From contig NC_088296.1 of NCBI RefSeq assembly GCF_032854445.1, positions 15,985,485 through 16,049,484 of the forward strand: 64,000 nucleotides of DNA, read 5' to 3'. Of this stretch, positions 1 to 11,516 are shown piece by piece (the first letter of the stretch is position 1; every line of letters begins with the position of its first letter). The notes below the pieces were generated by a model, which had not been told where the DNA came from, did not search any database, and saw nothing but the letters and a program-made list of their open reading frames with translations. The DNA comes from Liolophura sinensis (Eukaryota; Mollusca; Polyplacophora; Chitonida; Chitonidae). Position numbers and translations under genes: made by a program.

Positions 1-139
1 TACTTTGTGTGTTCAAATCTGTCTTGAATCACCCTTGCATGGATAAATTGAGACCCTAGATTGACTGCCCAGTGACCCTCGCTATCGCTATCATGAGTTA
101 TGTACACTAGGTTCTTTCTTCCAACTACGACTTCACTAC

Positions 140-330
140 GTCAAGACATCTGTGCCATGATATGGCCGCTCCCTTGTTGATCGGTTTAACCGGAATTGAC
201 AATCATTTTTCTGGAGATATCTGCCTTCTTTAACAGCCCAACATCCAATGACAACTCCGGAACCCTCCTTCGTTATTACGTCTATCTTTTCATGCACGCG
301 ACACGTTTTAAAACGATAAGCCAAAACAGG
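140..330 (-). CDS. Possible exon of a mitochondrial IF-2-like protein
   Basis: The minus strand reads open from about 330 to 140 and contains GVVIGCWAVKEGRYLQK, followed by a FRLNR segment and then PYHGTDVLT. This spacing resembles the C-terminal beta-barrel of bacterial and mitochondrial initiation factor IF-2, where a G-x-V-A-G-C-x-V-x-x-G block is followed by an F/R-x-L-R strand and a Y-x-G turn. A plausible splice donor (gtagtg on the minus strand) closes the exon at 140 in phase 2. A possible acceptor lies just above 330 but has a poor pyrimidine tract. If real, the next exon lies left of the window. I found no convincing preceding exon to the right. The family call rests on a short similarity judged by eye and could be chance. 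Confidence 0.25.
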
Positions 331-3300
331 CTACAGTCCTACGCTCCGGTTGTTTTAAACTTTACCGATTCATAATAATGCCGTGAGCAAAACATAGAAT
401 GCATTATATAGTACATGTATTTAAAGAGCACTAATCTGTTACACGTTCTTTTAACGAAAATACTCTGGTTGAATTTCTTGTACAAGTTTCAACAGAAAAA
501 AAAACAAAGCAAAAAATAAAAAAACAGGCAACTTTCGTTGGCTCAATAGATAGATATTTTTTTATCGTATCCGGTTTACCTTACCATTCACGTCTTGGCT
601 ATTTCTTGTTTCCAGTGGAATCCCACTATTCAACGAGAAAGCGCGTTGTTATAGAATCGGCATTTGCTGTTATACGCGTTAGCACGTCAGGTGACTACAA
701 TGTAACTGACTCGTCCTCATTTGTAGGTTAAAAACTGCCTTAGCTGTTACGTACCACATAGAGATTACACAGCAATGTACCAGTTTAAATGTGAAAGGTC
801 ACCGACTGTTTGTTTCTGTACATTGTTAGCTGGAACTGTTTACATGGTTTCAACGGCTATTTTTTTAATATCAGCGGCTCCTCGTCTTGTTACGGACAAT
901 TGAATGAAAGGAAAAACAAGGAGTGCTCAAACTTTGGTATCCCAAACTCTCATCGTCCCGGTAATGTCTTGATGACTTCTTTATGCCACAAATAAATCAC
1001 TTCAGGTAAATCAGAAAAATTTAGACGACGACGATTGCCCTGGCGTCCACAACTCGGCCAGCCGCAGTAATGTCTAAGTGACTTCTTTAAATTAATTACT
1101 TTAAACTTACAGATGAGTGTTGTTTGTAAAGCTATATAGGTCTCTCACTAATACATGATACATATTTACTGTCCGCTGTATCATGGAACACTTCAATGTT
1201 TGTAGATAGTGGCATGGACAATACCCTCGTGGTCTGGGAATCTTGCTTCCCCACTCTCAACACATTTAGAAGAATTACCTTAATTCTCTGGTCACATGTA
1301 AGGTTAAGTGTGTTATAGCAGATGGCAGTAACCTCACGTTACCTCCTCCATGCAGGAACGAGTACAGGTAAACTTAGCCGATTGTTATATACCTGTTACA
1401 AACAACTATGCAGTACCACGACTATTCAAGTGCCAGTAAATATTTGGCATGTATTTATTTCCGAACCGGCTTAATTTGAACATTTTTTTTGTGTGTTTTT
1501 GACTTGCCGTGTGCATTGTGTTTATTCTGTGGGCACATCAGCGGGAAGGACATCACTGAAATGCGCCAATGAGCATGCTCTGTCTTTTGAAACGGTGGAA
1601 GCACGTGCTTTATCAGACCCTTATGGTTTTCTTACTCATAATTTGTAGATAACGTTACGGTCTGTGCGCGTATCTACTCCCAGGGATAGCAAACCTTTGA
1701 TCCGCTAGGTTATCTTTTGTACAAATAATAATTCGTTTTTGCGGTTAAGTATTTGTACGTGCCCGCTGGGATTTCCTCTGGCGGCGCGCGCGAGGAACAT
1801 TGACCACAGCCAATCAAAGCTCACCTTTGATCTTGCATCCGGTCTCGGGCCAAGGGCGGGGAAATATTTGACACAGATGAGTATACGCTACATGTGTAAA
1901 CTTGACTTTTATCGAAATAAGATGAGTGTCAATCAAATTGTATGGAAAGGGATTGAGTGTAGATTCAATCAACAAATACAACTCATTAACCGTTCTGATA
2001 TCAGGGGCTAAATTATCATTGAAAAAATGTAAGAAGATTAGATGAATCTTTTGTGAGAAAATTATTTTATGGAAGACGGTACATTCATTTATTGGGTTAT
2101 TTTATCTGACACAATGTTACATACAATGGAATGTTTGATATCTAAGAAGGGTTTAATGGTAAACGCTGAGAGTAAACCCATTAGGTTAAGCAAGTTCACA
2201 ATTTTCTGCCTGGTCAAAAATCAATATTTTTTGTCGAAGGGAACGCATTCTTCGTCACCATGCTTTTTTCACACTGCTGATACTGAGACATCGGCCTAGT
2301 TCCAACGTTTAATTCACCTACACTAGGGGTGGTGGTGGTGCCGTGGGTTGGGGGAGTGATATAGCAAAAGAAACAAACAGTTAAAACAGTTATATATATT
2401 TGAGAACAAAAAATTTCGTTGGGCATAAAAGCTTAAGGTAAGGATACGATCTTACATTTATAAACTTGCAATTTAATTTATGTTGGATGTATGTTAGTAA
2501 ATTCTTAACGCATTTGAAGAAAACGAGCACATGCATGGAAAAGCGAAAGTAGCTATTGCATGATTTGAACCGTGTGTCAGTCATGTCATCAAGTACAGCG
2601 AGACTGATGAGTCAGCCAGTGCGACTATGATGTGGGAGAAGACTGCAGGAAATCAGCCATATGTGAACAACCAAATTTAAAGGACGGTACGAAAATATAA
2701 AACCAGGAATTTCAACCCTAACGCTCTCATCGATCGACGTCCTCTGTGGTCATTCCAGCTCCTCTTATCTCGACAGGGGGTGGTTTGTACAAAATTGCTA
2801 AACGTGACTTTGACACGAAAACTGAGCACAAAACCTAACCCGATCCTAGTCCTCCTTGCCGACTGCACATGTCGTTCGGCTTTTTAGGAAATTCGTGTTT
2901 ACGGCATTCAGCTCAGAGTGTAACCAGGTGATAAATTACGAAATAATAAATTAAATGGGCAAAAAAGACTAAAAGACAAAAAGAAGATTTTTTGAAAAAA
3001 AGAATAAATAAAAATTTAAATTCAAGACCAGTAAAAAGAAAAATAGCACTGTAAATCTTCCAGGAGCATTTCTGGAGGACAAATAAATGGTGATTTCCCA
3101 ATTTGTATATTTTGCAGAAGTTTACGATTGATGTATTTTTTCCAGCATGCAAATAAAATTAAAAATGCCTGTAAAGCTATTTCGGGATATCATCTTCTTT
3201 TAGCCGAATTTTACACCTTTCGATTTCCGGTCGATCAGCGATCAACAACAACGCACTCACATTGGCTGCTCCCATTGGAATTTGACCCCGTTTAGCTTGC

Positions 3301-3768
3301 TTGTGACATATGTATGTTTTTTGTTAAACATCTACTTAAGTCGAATAAGACACATACCTGCATACGAACATGTAACGCTTTCTTTTCCTTTTTCATTTTT
3401 GGCCCGGAAAAAACTAGTTTTAAAATCGTGAAAAAGGCTCAATTAGACAAAATCGGACAGGATCGTCTTTCATCTGACTGAAACATTAAATGACGAATGT
3501 TTAAACGTTCAAGGGAGCTTTGAAAAATGCCGCTGACCTGAGATGCAAAGTTGTGAGGAAATTATAGGAATTCCTGACGTGTTAAGACTAGCGGGAATGA
3601 GTGAGTTTATCGGTAGTTTACCAGCGGTGTGGGATACAGGTTCACTGTATATGTATACATTCCTGTGAATTACGAGAAAATATATATGTCATAAAAAAGA
3701 CTGCGTAATAAAAAAATAAAAGAACAAGTACACGTACGTTTTTTTTTTATATATATTTGAGAACAAAA
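331..3768. other. Non-coding stretch, no gene seen
   Basis: Only short, compositionally biased open frames occur here, none with recognisable domains or paired splice sites. A GC-richer patch near 1740-1870 is listed separately. A segment of about 25 bp at 2390-2418 recurs almost exactly at 3750-3776 (it contains TTTGAGAACAAAAAATTTCG), a small dispersed repeat. Confidence 0.5.
1754..1865. promoter_or_regulatory. GC-richer patch with CCAAT and GC boxes
   Basis: In otherwise AT-rich DNA this patch carries a CGCGCGCG-like run, a CCAAT box at 1810-1814 and a GC box (GGGCGGGG) at 1854-1861. That combination is typical of a TATA-less promoter. No downstream first exon is recognisable in either direction, so the assignment is speculative. 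Confidence 0.2.
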
Positions 3769-3780
3769 AATTTCGCTAAT

Positions 3781-4023
3781 ATTTATTTATTTATTTATTT
3801 GATTGGTGTTTTACGCCGTACTCAAGAATATTTCACTCATACGACGGCGGCCAGCATTATGGTGGGTGGAAACCCACGACAATCCGCAGGTTGCTGAAAG
3901 ACTTTCCCACGTACGGCCGGAGAGGAAGCCAGCATGAGCAGGACTTGAACTCACAGCGACCGCATTGGTGAGAGACTTCTGCGCTGCGCTGGCGCGCTAA
4001 CCAACTGAGCCACGGAGGCCTCG
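3781..4023 (-). repeat. SINE-A, near full length, with target-site duplication
   Basis: This is a tRNA-derived SINE on the minus strand. The left end is the TTTATTTA tail and the right end is the tRNA-like head (complement of GGCCTCCGTGGCTCAG, with A box and B box). The 12-bp flanks AATTTCGCTAAT (3769-3780) and AATTTCGGTAAT (4024-4035) are a target-site duplication with one mismatch, so the element ends are well fixed. Part of the middle (the GGGCAGAGCCCGGG block) is missing compared with other copies here. Confidence 0.9.
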
Positions 4024-4035
4024 AATTTCGGTAAT

Positions 4036-4969
4036 ATGCGGCTGAGTTAATTGTGCTCTGTCGACATTATGACCACCTTCTTTTGGTGATCGGACTACGG
4101 ATTAAAGTTTCATAATGATGATAATCAAACACGTACATCAGCGGTAAACATAAACTCCTATAAAACTGCGTGTACACTCCAAAATAATTACAAATGCTGT
4201 GAAAGTGTATGTAAAAAGTAAATATATTTTTTTCTGAGGCTATATTAGATCTGTTGTTACCTCCTCCTGAGACTTCTTGAAGATCAGTTACAAACTGACA
4301 GTCAGGCAAACGCGTTTTGACTTCGACTATATGCTGACGAGGACTGGATTCGAACACCCGACCTCACTGGTCCAGGTATCGAGGTCTAAAGCATTCTGTT
4401 ACAGTGAGGGGTGCGGTACGCTTATGTAACAATGGCTCAAACGTTCAGATCAATATCATGGGAATCTATATCGTTCAAAAAGATGTGTGTACAGTTTCAT
4501 AGTCTACTACCTGTATTTTTGTTGAAAACCCTATCACTCTTCACATTCGGATCAAACATGGTCCATGTGTTCATGCGATTATCACTGGTATTTTACTACA
4601 ACACGATGAAGAGCTATCCTCCACCATATAAAAAGAGAACACGAACGTCTTACCAGCACTTCATAGCGCTGAGGCGGTTGAGGATCATAATATGGAAAGA
4701 TATCTTGCAAAATGAGATAAATTAGGCAGCTGTTATAAGCACGTACATCAACTGTGGCAGAGTGACAACTGGATGGATGAAACCGAAGTGCCCGGTACAA
4801 ACCACCGACCTTTGCTAAGATACTGACAAGCTTCCCCAGGCGTAACGAACAAAGTTGCATACCATTAAAGTAAAATTAAAGTAAATGGGCTTTTATACTG
4901 TATAATCATCATAGCGATTTATTGCAAAAAGATGCATAAATATCCTTTTAACATACTGACCAAGTTAAA
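4036..4969. other. No gene seen
   Basis: Two short open frames overlap on opposite strands around 4411-4860. Neither shows a family motif or splice context. Otherwise this is unremarkable AT-rich sequence. Confidence 0.45.
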
Positions 4970-5160
4970 TTTATTTATTTGATTGGTGTTTTACGCCGTA
5001 CTCAAGAATATTTCACTTATACGACGGCGGCCAGCATTATAGTGGGTAGAAACCGGGCAGAGCCCGGGGGAAACCCACGATCATCCGCAGATTGCTGGAG
5101 GGCCTTCCCACTTACGGTCGGAGATGAAGCCAGCATGAGCTGGACTTGAACTCACAGCGG
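4970..5160 (-). repeat. SINE-A, head-truncated, with target-site duplication
   Basis: Tail and middle of SINE-A on the minus strand; the tRNA head is missing. The exact 10-bp repeat CCAAGTTAAA at 4960-4969 and 5161-5170 marks the insertion site and shows that the truncation happened at insertion, as in incomplete LINE-driven reverse transcription. Confidence 0.9.
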
Positions 5161-5914
5161 CCAAGTTAAAAGGCCGGACTGTGGATGTTTGATGACATTC
5201 ATTGACGGTGTAGACGCACAATGAGCTGAAGCAGGTATTCTAATCAGCTGTTGCACTGTGACAATTGTAGACCTATACTGCTCGTTTCACAAAACTCATT
5301 ATAGAGTTCATTAAATTTATTTCTCAAAATTGTGGTTTAACACCTAAGCTATAATTAGCGGTAACGTCCTCTCCCTTTCTCATTTGCGGTTTTTATACTC
5401 AACTCTATTGTCTCCTTGACAAAAAACCTTACTTTTGTGCTTAACCGCAGGTCTATACACAGTTGTCTATCCTTTGTTCTTTAGCATACTATTGTCTCTC
5501 CACATATGCGGACGTAGCACTCAGTTCAAAAGGGTCAAACTGCGGTGGGGAAGTTTTAAAATTGAAGCATTCTGTAGACCTGGCTGTGCGGTTTATTTTA
5601 CATCTTCATATAAGTACCAAAAAAAAAAAAAGAAATCAACTAATGATTTTTTAAAGTATGACGATAGTATACATATTTGTTGACGCACAAAATACAAGGA
5701 TCCTGAAATTACGTAGTTATACAACAAAACCGTACCTTCCATGATAGGGGCAGATTTAATATTTTTTTCCGGTATATGGGTCACTTTCGCTGTTGTCCAG
5801 TTTGGTTGTCATGAAACCAAAATGGCAAGTTTAAGTCTCTACTGAAACATAAATCCCTTGGCCTTCGAAGAATTTTGCCCCTTATTCATCCTTAATTGTG
5901 TGGATATAAAAATC
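5161..5914. other. No gene seen
   Basis: A-rich and low-complexity sequence with one A-run near 5620-5632. No coding evidence. Confidence 0.45.
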
Positions 5915-6049
5915 TTCCAGCAACCTGCGGGTCGTCTTGGGTGTCGTCAGGGACCTGCGCGATTTAATCTCATCATATGGTGGTCGCTGTCGTGTGGGTG
6001 AAATATTCTTGAGTAAGGCGTATTAATCCAGTCAAATAAGTAAATAAAT
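5915..6049 (+). repeat. SINE-A fragment (3' half, diverged)
   Basis: The segment runs from CCAGCAACCTGCGGGTCGTC to an AAGTAAATAAAT tail. It matches the central and tail parts of SINE-A on the plus strand but is diverged and lacks the head. Confidence 0.75.
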
Positions 6050-7080
6050 CTTGTGTAATGTAATTATATATACTATTGTTAATCTTCCGGTTTACCATTG
6101 AACAAGGGCTGTATAAGTATTAGCATGAATCTGACAACTGAAACCAACGATTCGCACGTACACTATTACACGATTGGAAACCAAAAATGAAGAGTATTAT
6201 TCTTCTGGTAAAATGATACCGCATCTTCTTGTTGGTGTAAATCCATTTTCTTTTTTCTAAAAAAGGGGCAAGCAGTTGAAAGAATACCTTCAGTCCAGAC
6301 TATACATAGTTTGGGTTTGAATTTTTTAGGTAGAAGGTTCACAATGACCCTAATCAGAGTTTTGTTTTTGACACACGTACATCTGTTTCTTTGTTTTTAT
6401 GCATAGGGCTTGAAATCTAGTTCTATCTACAAAGGGAAGCAAATCTTGCAACTCAGAAAGCAGCAGTGCTCTTTACCTGCTTGAATAACAATGTCAGCTA
6501 TGTTTACTCAGTGTGACTAATGCTATTTAAATTGCTCTTGTTGTTATTCATATAAGCAGAGTGCACAGCTGGTTCATGAGTTACTTCAAGATTTGCTTCA
6601 GCTTGTAGAGAGTCGCTGAACCCCATTTGTCCTGACACCCGAAGGACGATTTCCAGGTGTAATGTTGTAAACTCAAAATGTTGGAATACTCCTAGCTGTA
6701 CAACTTTTATCCTCTTCTTCATGTAGATTGAGTACGAGTTTCTTTCTTACTAGGTTGATGTAATTATGTATACATAGACAGTGAACGCAAAGCAGACTAC
6801 GGTAGTGTAATGGTTGGTAAATGGTCACGCGTAACCGGTGATATACGGCCTCTAAGTTTTTATTTACTTTTATTTTAACTCTTTATGTAAATGCTATTAA
6901 TTATTGTAGCACCTGGCACAATAACCAAGCAGAATTAGTTAAGAAAAATTCAGTCCTGTTAATTGCAACTTAGTAATTCTTGATCAGCTGACGTCTAATA
7001 AGTTTGGGTATGAATTTTTTAGGCAAGACTCAAGAATTACTGAAATGGTGTGTTGTTATCACATTTAAAACTACAATGAG
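6050..7080. other. No gene seen; short internal duplication
   Basis: A segment around 6303-6340 (AGTTTGGGTTTGAATTTTTT) recurs at about 7000-7024 with one change, a minor dispersed repeat. A minus-strand open frame at 6504-6722 has no supported function. Confidence 0.4.
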
Positions 7081-7253
7081 GGACCTCCGTGGCTCAGCTG
7101 TTTAGCGCGCTAGCGTAGTGTAATAACCCAGGAGTCTCTCACCAATGCGGTCGGTGTGAGTTCAATTCCAGCTCATGCTGGCTTCCCCTCCGGCCGTACG
7201 TGGGTTTTCTTGAGTACGGGCGTAAAACACAATGAAGTAAGTAAATAAATAAA
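7081..7253 (+). repeat. SINE-A with intact head and internal deletion
   Basis: It starts with the tRNA-like head (CCTCCGTGGCTCAGCTG), continues through the B-box region to GGCCGTACGTGGG, then jumps directly to TTCTTGAGTACGG and the AAGTAAATAAAT tail. The central domain is deleted, which leaves head and tail joined. Confidence 0.85.
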
Positions 7254-9535
7254 CAAAAACTAAAATAACATGAAACAATGCAAAAGAAGCCAAGCCTTGG
7301 GGACTCTTAGTCTACTATAGAATCCTTTAACACTGGTTGGCTTTATGTATCCTACAATAATGGAATTCTCGATCCGTTGTCTAACGATGCAATCTCTTTT
7401 CCTAAACTAAGTTGAGTGAAAAAAGTCTTTAATTTTTTTACGTCTTTATTAAATTGTATTATATTGTTTTTAATGTGACTGTATGTTAAATATGATGACA
7501 ACACAGCATTCTGAGTATTTCTAGACCAGTGACGTCTAATAAATTGCAATTACCCAATTACCATCACTGCATATTTTTTTTACCAAATTCTGCTTAAGCC
7601 ATTGTGCTAGTGAGGGAGGGGGGGGGGGGTGTAATTTGCTACTGTTTATGCGTTTACATGACAGTTAGAATAAAATCCTGACCGAGGTAAACTGACAAGA
7701 AGGCCATTTTTCACCGGTATCGTGTGACCATTTGCCAGCTATCAAACTGTTGTCTCTGCTTTGCTTTAATCTCTAGGCCTGTACGTCTTGAAATAAATTT
7801 AACTGAGATACATATTTTTTTTTTATAGACAACTGATATTCTAGCATGGTACACTATCTGAATGCAGATTTCACTCAGTCGCCTAGAGCATACCTTGCGT
7901 CTTTCCAGCATCACTGCTTTGACTGCTTCTTTTTGCATGATTCCGTCTTATTTTCGTACTTTCTATACTGTAGTTCTTTGGGGGTTTGTATTATATGCCA
8001 TTCTGGGAATAGCCTTGCGATTATTGGCCTGAAACCTTATTGGTTGACGGCAGGTAGACAAATGTCTGTTTCCACGCATAGATTTAAATCATAACAAGTG
8101 AAATGGACTTGTGGTATTGACATCAGAAGTTGCTGCCTGGAAAGCAGTGTTTAATAATGCTACGGAGACAACCACAAGTGTCATAAAAAAACATATAAAA
8201 TTCACGAGTAGAATTATGGCGCTTCATCGTCCGCAGGAACGTCATTTTAAGAAGAACTTCCGGGAATGTGGATCGATTAGGTTTAGGGAAATATTGTTAA
8301 ATCTATTTTAATGAAGAAGGCAATGACCTTTTGTGCCATTTACATTTTTTTCTAATAACTATCGCTGCGCATCGGGTCCAAGAAGAAAAGTCGACACGGA
8401 AAAATTAACGTGGATTTCTCACAGGGATGTATCAACCAAAAATAAGTAAATTTATAATTAAAAAATTAGTAAAAAGAAAAAAAAGCACTGAAAAGAACAA
8501 GAAAAGTTTTAACAGGAAAATCGATACCCTGGGCTTTCGCTGACAAGGTGAATTAATTGAAAAGGCTAAATAAATACTCAAAATATACAAGAGAAAAAAA
8601 GGAACTCACGGTGAGAACTTGCTCGTCGCACATCTCTGGGTTTCCTTAGCAACGGTAACCATTGCCTCGACTCACGGCTGTCCCAAGTCTGACCAATCGC
8701 CCCATAAGACGGAACACTCCTGGCATGCGATCTCAAACGGTGACTTTCTTGTTTCTTCCTGTCATTCCAAAATGGGCTGGGTGAAGTTCCTTTCCAAAGT
8801 TTCAGGTCACAGGTCGATGAATCACGATGGATTTCACTATTGGTGTTTCCACAGAAGCAACAAGCTTTGGCGTTAAATGCTGGGGCGTTTTGTAGATCTT
8901 TCAAAGGGAAAGATCAAATTTTTGCAGAAAGGTTATTCTTGAGTCTTTTACGTTCTGCAATTATTTGAGGCAGGCAATCAGCTTTCAGAACTTTCCAGAC
9001 GTTACTGTAGTGAACTAAATTTAGCTCTGGGTTACTTATTCTTAGAGTACCCTTATGTATACTGCTTTATCAAGATAAGGAGCAACTGTTAGGTTCCCAG
9101 TCGAGGCGTGTGAGGTCAGCGTGTTCTTACTTAAGTGGCATACCGACTTTCTCACGGGCTTAGGAAGGACGTCATTCATATCTGTTATACCAGACAGCAC
9201 ATCTGTTGGACCGCGCTGGTGAAAATGGCGTCGATTTCTTGAACAGACACTTTTTGTAGCAGAGTGAGCTCAGAGGTGCTCGAGCTCCACGTTATCAGTG
9301 TAGCAGTTACATAATAATTTTTCCCAACGTCGTTCACGTGGCCTCGGAAAAGGAAAGAAATTGCAGAAACAACTTAAGTATAAAGTTTCGTTCTACGGAA
9401 TGTTTTTATAATTCAGGGAATTTCTAAATTTCTAAAATGTTTAATTCAGGAAACAAAATTCCCAAAATATTATTTCTGTATGGTATAAATTAACTGATGC
9501 TTACCGTTAGAATTTAACTCCTGCGGAATAATAGA
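7254..9535. other. No confident gene; one 66-bp dispersed repeat
   Basis: Sequence at about 7465-7530 is a diverged copy of 9706-9765 and 21903-21962, sharing GATGACAACACAGCATT. A minus-strand open frame at 8578-8904 (108 codons, with a CCFCGNTN segment) has no recognisable family and no splice support. A G-run of about 12 bases lies near 7619. Confidence 0.4.
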
Positions 9536-9883
9536 TATAATTTCCTATAGCTTCCATCTTGTTTCAGAGGGAGATCTGGGTGCAAGACGGGGACAGATCA
9601 TGCTCAAGACTTTCAATTGATAAATATATTATATCGTATTCCTGCATAAATCCGGGTTCTGCTGGTGGGATAAGCGTCCTTGCGACCTGTTCCTTTGCGT
9701 TGTTTTAATGTAACTTTATGTTAAACGTGATGACAACACAGCATTTGGAGTGATACTAGACCATAATATTGCAGGCCTAATGAGACTATAATCAAATACA
9801 TGTTGGCCCCTGCGCTTCAAATTAGAAATTGACGAGCATTTGACTTCTATATTCACCGGGATTCCTTATATTGGAAAATGAGA

Positions 9884-10079
9884 TGGCTATACAAAAGGTT
9901 GAGTTGCCGTCTCAACGGATGCGATAGGGCTTCCTCTCTCGCCGTACGTGGAAAGCTCTCTCAGCAACCACGCGGGGATGATTGTTGGTTTCCTCCGGGC
10001 TCTCCCTGGTTTCCTCCGACCATTCGTGTAATTGAAATATTCTTGAGTAAAACGACAATTAATGAATAAATAATTAAAT
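9884..10079 (+). repeat. SINE-A-related fragment in duplicated unit, copy 1
   Basis: Diverged SINE-A: GCCGTACGTGGAAAGCTCTC, then GGTTTCCTCCGGGCTCTCCC, then GAAATATTCTTGAGTAAAAC and an AATGAATAAATAA tail. It is collinear with 22079-22279. Confidence 0.8.
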
Positions 10080-10471
10080 TGTAGGGTGTGTATTTTAGGA
10101 TGGGTCGTGTGCTTTATCTCCGGACCTGTGTCAGTATACAGTGGTACGTGGTGTGCGACGCCTGACACGTTTTTATCAAGCACCTTTCAAGACTGAAAGT
10201 CCTTAAAAAGCCAAACACAGGGCGAGAAAGAACTCAAATTGTGCTTAGTACATTGTTCTGCGGTAAATAATCAGTGTACAATTTTTAAACTTTCCAGAGT
10301 AAAGCACTTTATTTGTAGCTGTGTTTGAATATTTGACTTAAGTCTTGGAAGGCGGGATTAAGACAGACTTTGGACTGCATGCTGGGTGAAATCTGTTGTC
10401 TGGTTTGGTCTTCTATGTGGCTATTCAGTGAGGCAGGCATCACAAGTAAGTGGTCATGGAAGTTTAGATTT

Positions 10472-10796
10472 GAGTGAGTGAGTACTTGGGGTTTAACGTC
10501 GTGCTCAACATTTTTCAATAATAGGACGACGAAGGAATCATTAGGGTGTATGTATTCTACCTCCTTGTTGCAGGACGGATTTCTACCGCTCTTTTTATCT
10601 AGTACTGCTTCACTGAGACGACTTACTGAAGGCAAGTAAGGCGCCCCGCCCAATCCATTATACTGGATACGGGTCAACCAGTCGTTGCACTATCCCCTTC
10701 ACGCTGGACCCCAAGCGAGGAAGTTACAACTTCCTCTTTTAAAGTCTTATGTGTGACCCGACCCAGGATTGATCCTGGACCTACCGCTCCCGAAAC
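10472..10796 (-). repeat. SINE-B (minus), left arm of an inverted pair, copy 1
   Basis: GAGTGAGTGAG followed by GGGGTTTAACGTCGTGCTCA is the reverse complement of the SINE-B tail. The body runs to the tRNA-like part (complement of TCGGGAGCGGTAGGTCCAGG). It faces the plus copy at 13348-13657, so the two bracket the recombinase fossil as an inverted repeat. Confidence 0.85.
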
Positions 10797-11516
10797 TTAG
10801 ATTTTAATCTTAATACATATTCATGTACCATTCTAAAACAATGCATTATAGGGAATCCAAATTAAGACTGATGATATCTGAACTTTATTTTTTATTATAC
10901 ATCTGAATAAATGACCCAGTGATATTTTGTATAACCTTACAGTCATCAGTGTGCTCACTGTTTTGGGTTCCTCTGTCAACTTGAAAATGCAAAATTTTAA
11001 TTCCTATGCACCACAAGCAAAAAAATCTAAAATACCCGAAAATATAGATAAAACAATTCCAAGGAGATGTAAAGTCGCCAGAATTTATAGAAATTACCTC
11101 GGTATGTAAAATGCTTGTTAAATCTCTTTCTCGGCATCTTTACAATAGACAGTTTACGTTTGTTTTGTGAGCCAAAGAAACATGATTTTCCATCATAGGG
11201 GAGCGATCATTTTTTCCCCAATCACCTCACTCTTTTAGCGTAGTAATCAAGGTCAAACTACTGCACTTTGGAAATCAATTTTCTGCACTCTAATCTAGTT
11301 TTAATGGTGACATTGAAACGGGTTTTTGAGACTCTACGCATTTCGGAACATGGTGCTCACGCTAAGTCTCGTGTGAACGGTTTCTCAACGGAGAGACCTG
11401 GACACATGTCAGGTTTGGGGTAAACGGGCTATGTAGTCGCAGCACATGGTGACCGCTTCGCCGTCGTTTCAAAATCAGTGAATAATTCTTTTCAATCGCG
11501 AGTCGTCTAAAGTTTA

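Noticed and set aside
6504-6722. Minus-strand frame (containing LEIVLRVSGQMGFSDSLQ) as a second mitochondrial IF-2 exon
   Set aside because: Only a loose similarity to the LELVHFGVGD block, no good acceptor or donor, and poor match outside a few residues.
7081-7150. tRNA gene (A and B box matches)
   Set aside because: It is the head of SINE-A, as are similar matches at 43136 and 60567; no cloverleaf with a paired acceptor stem is evident.
8578-8904. Minus-strand 108-codon frame with CCFCGNTN as a zinc-finger exon
   Set aside because: Only one Cys pair with suitable spacing, no second metal-binding pair, no splice evidence.
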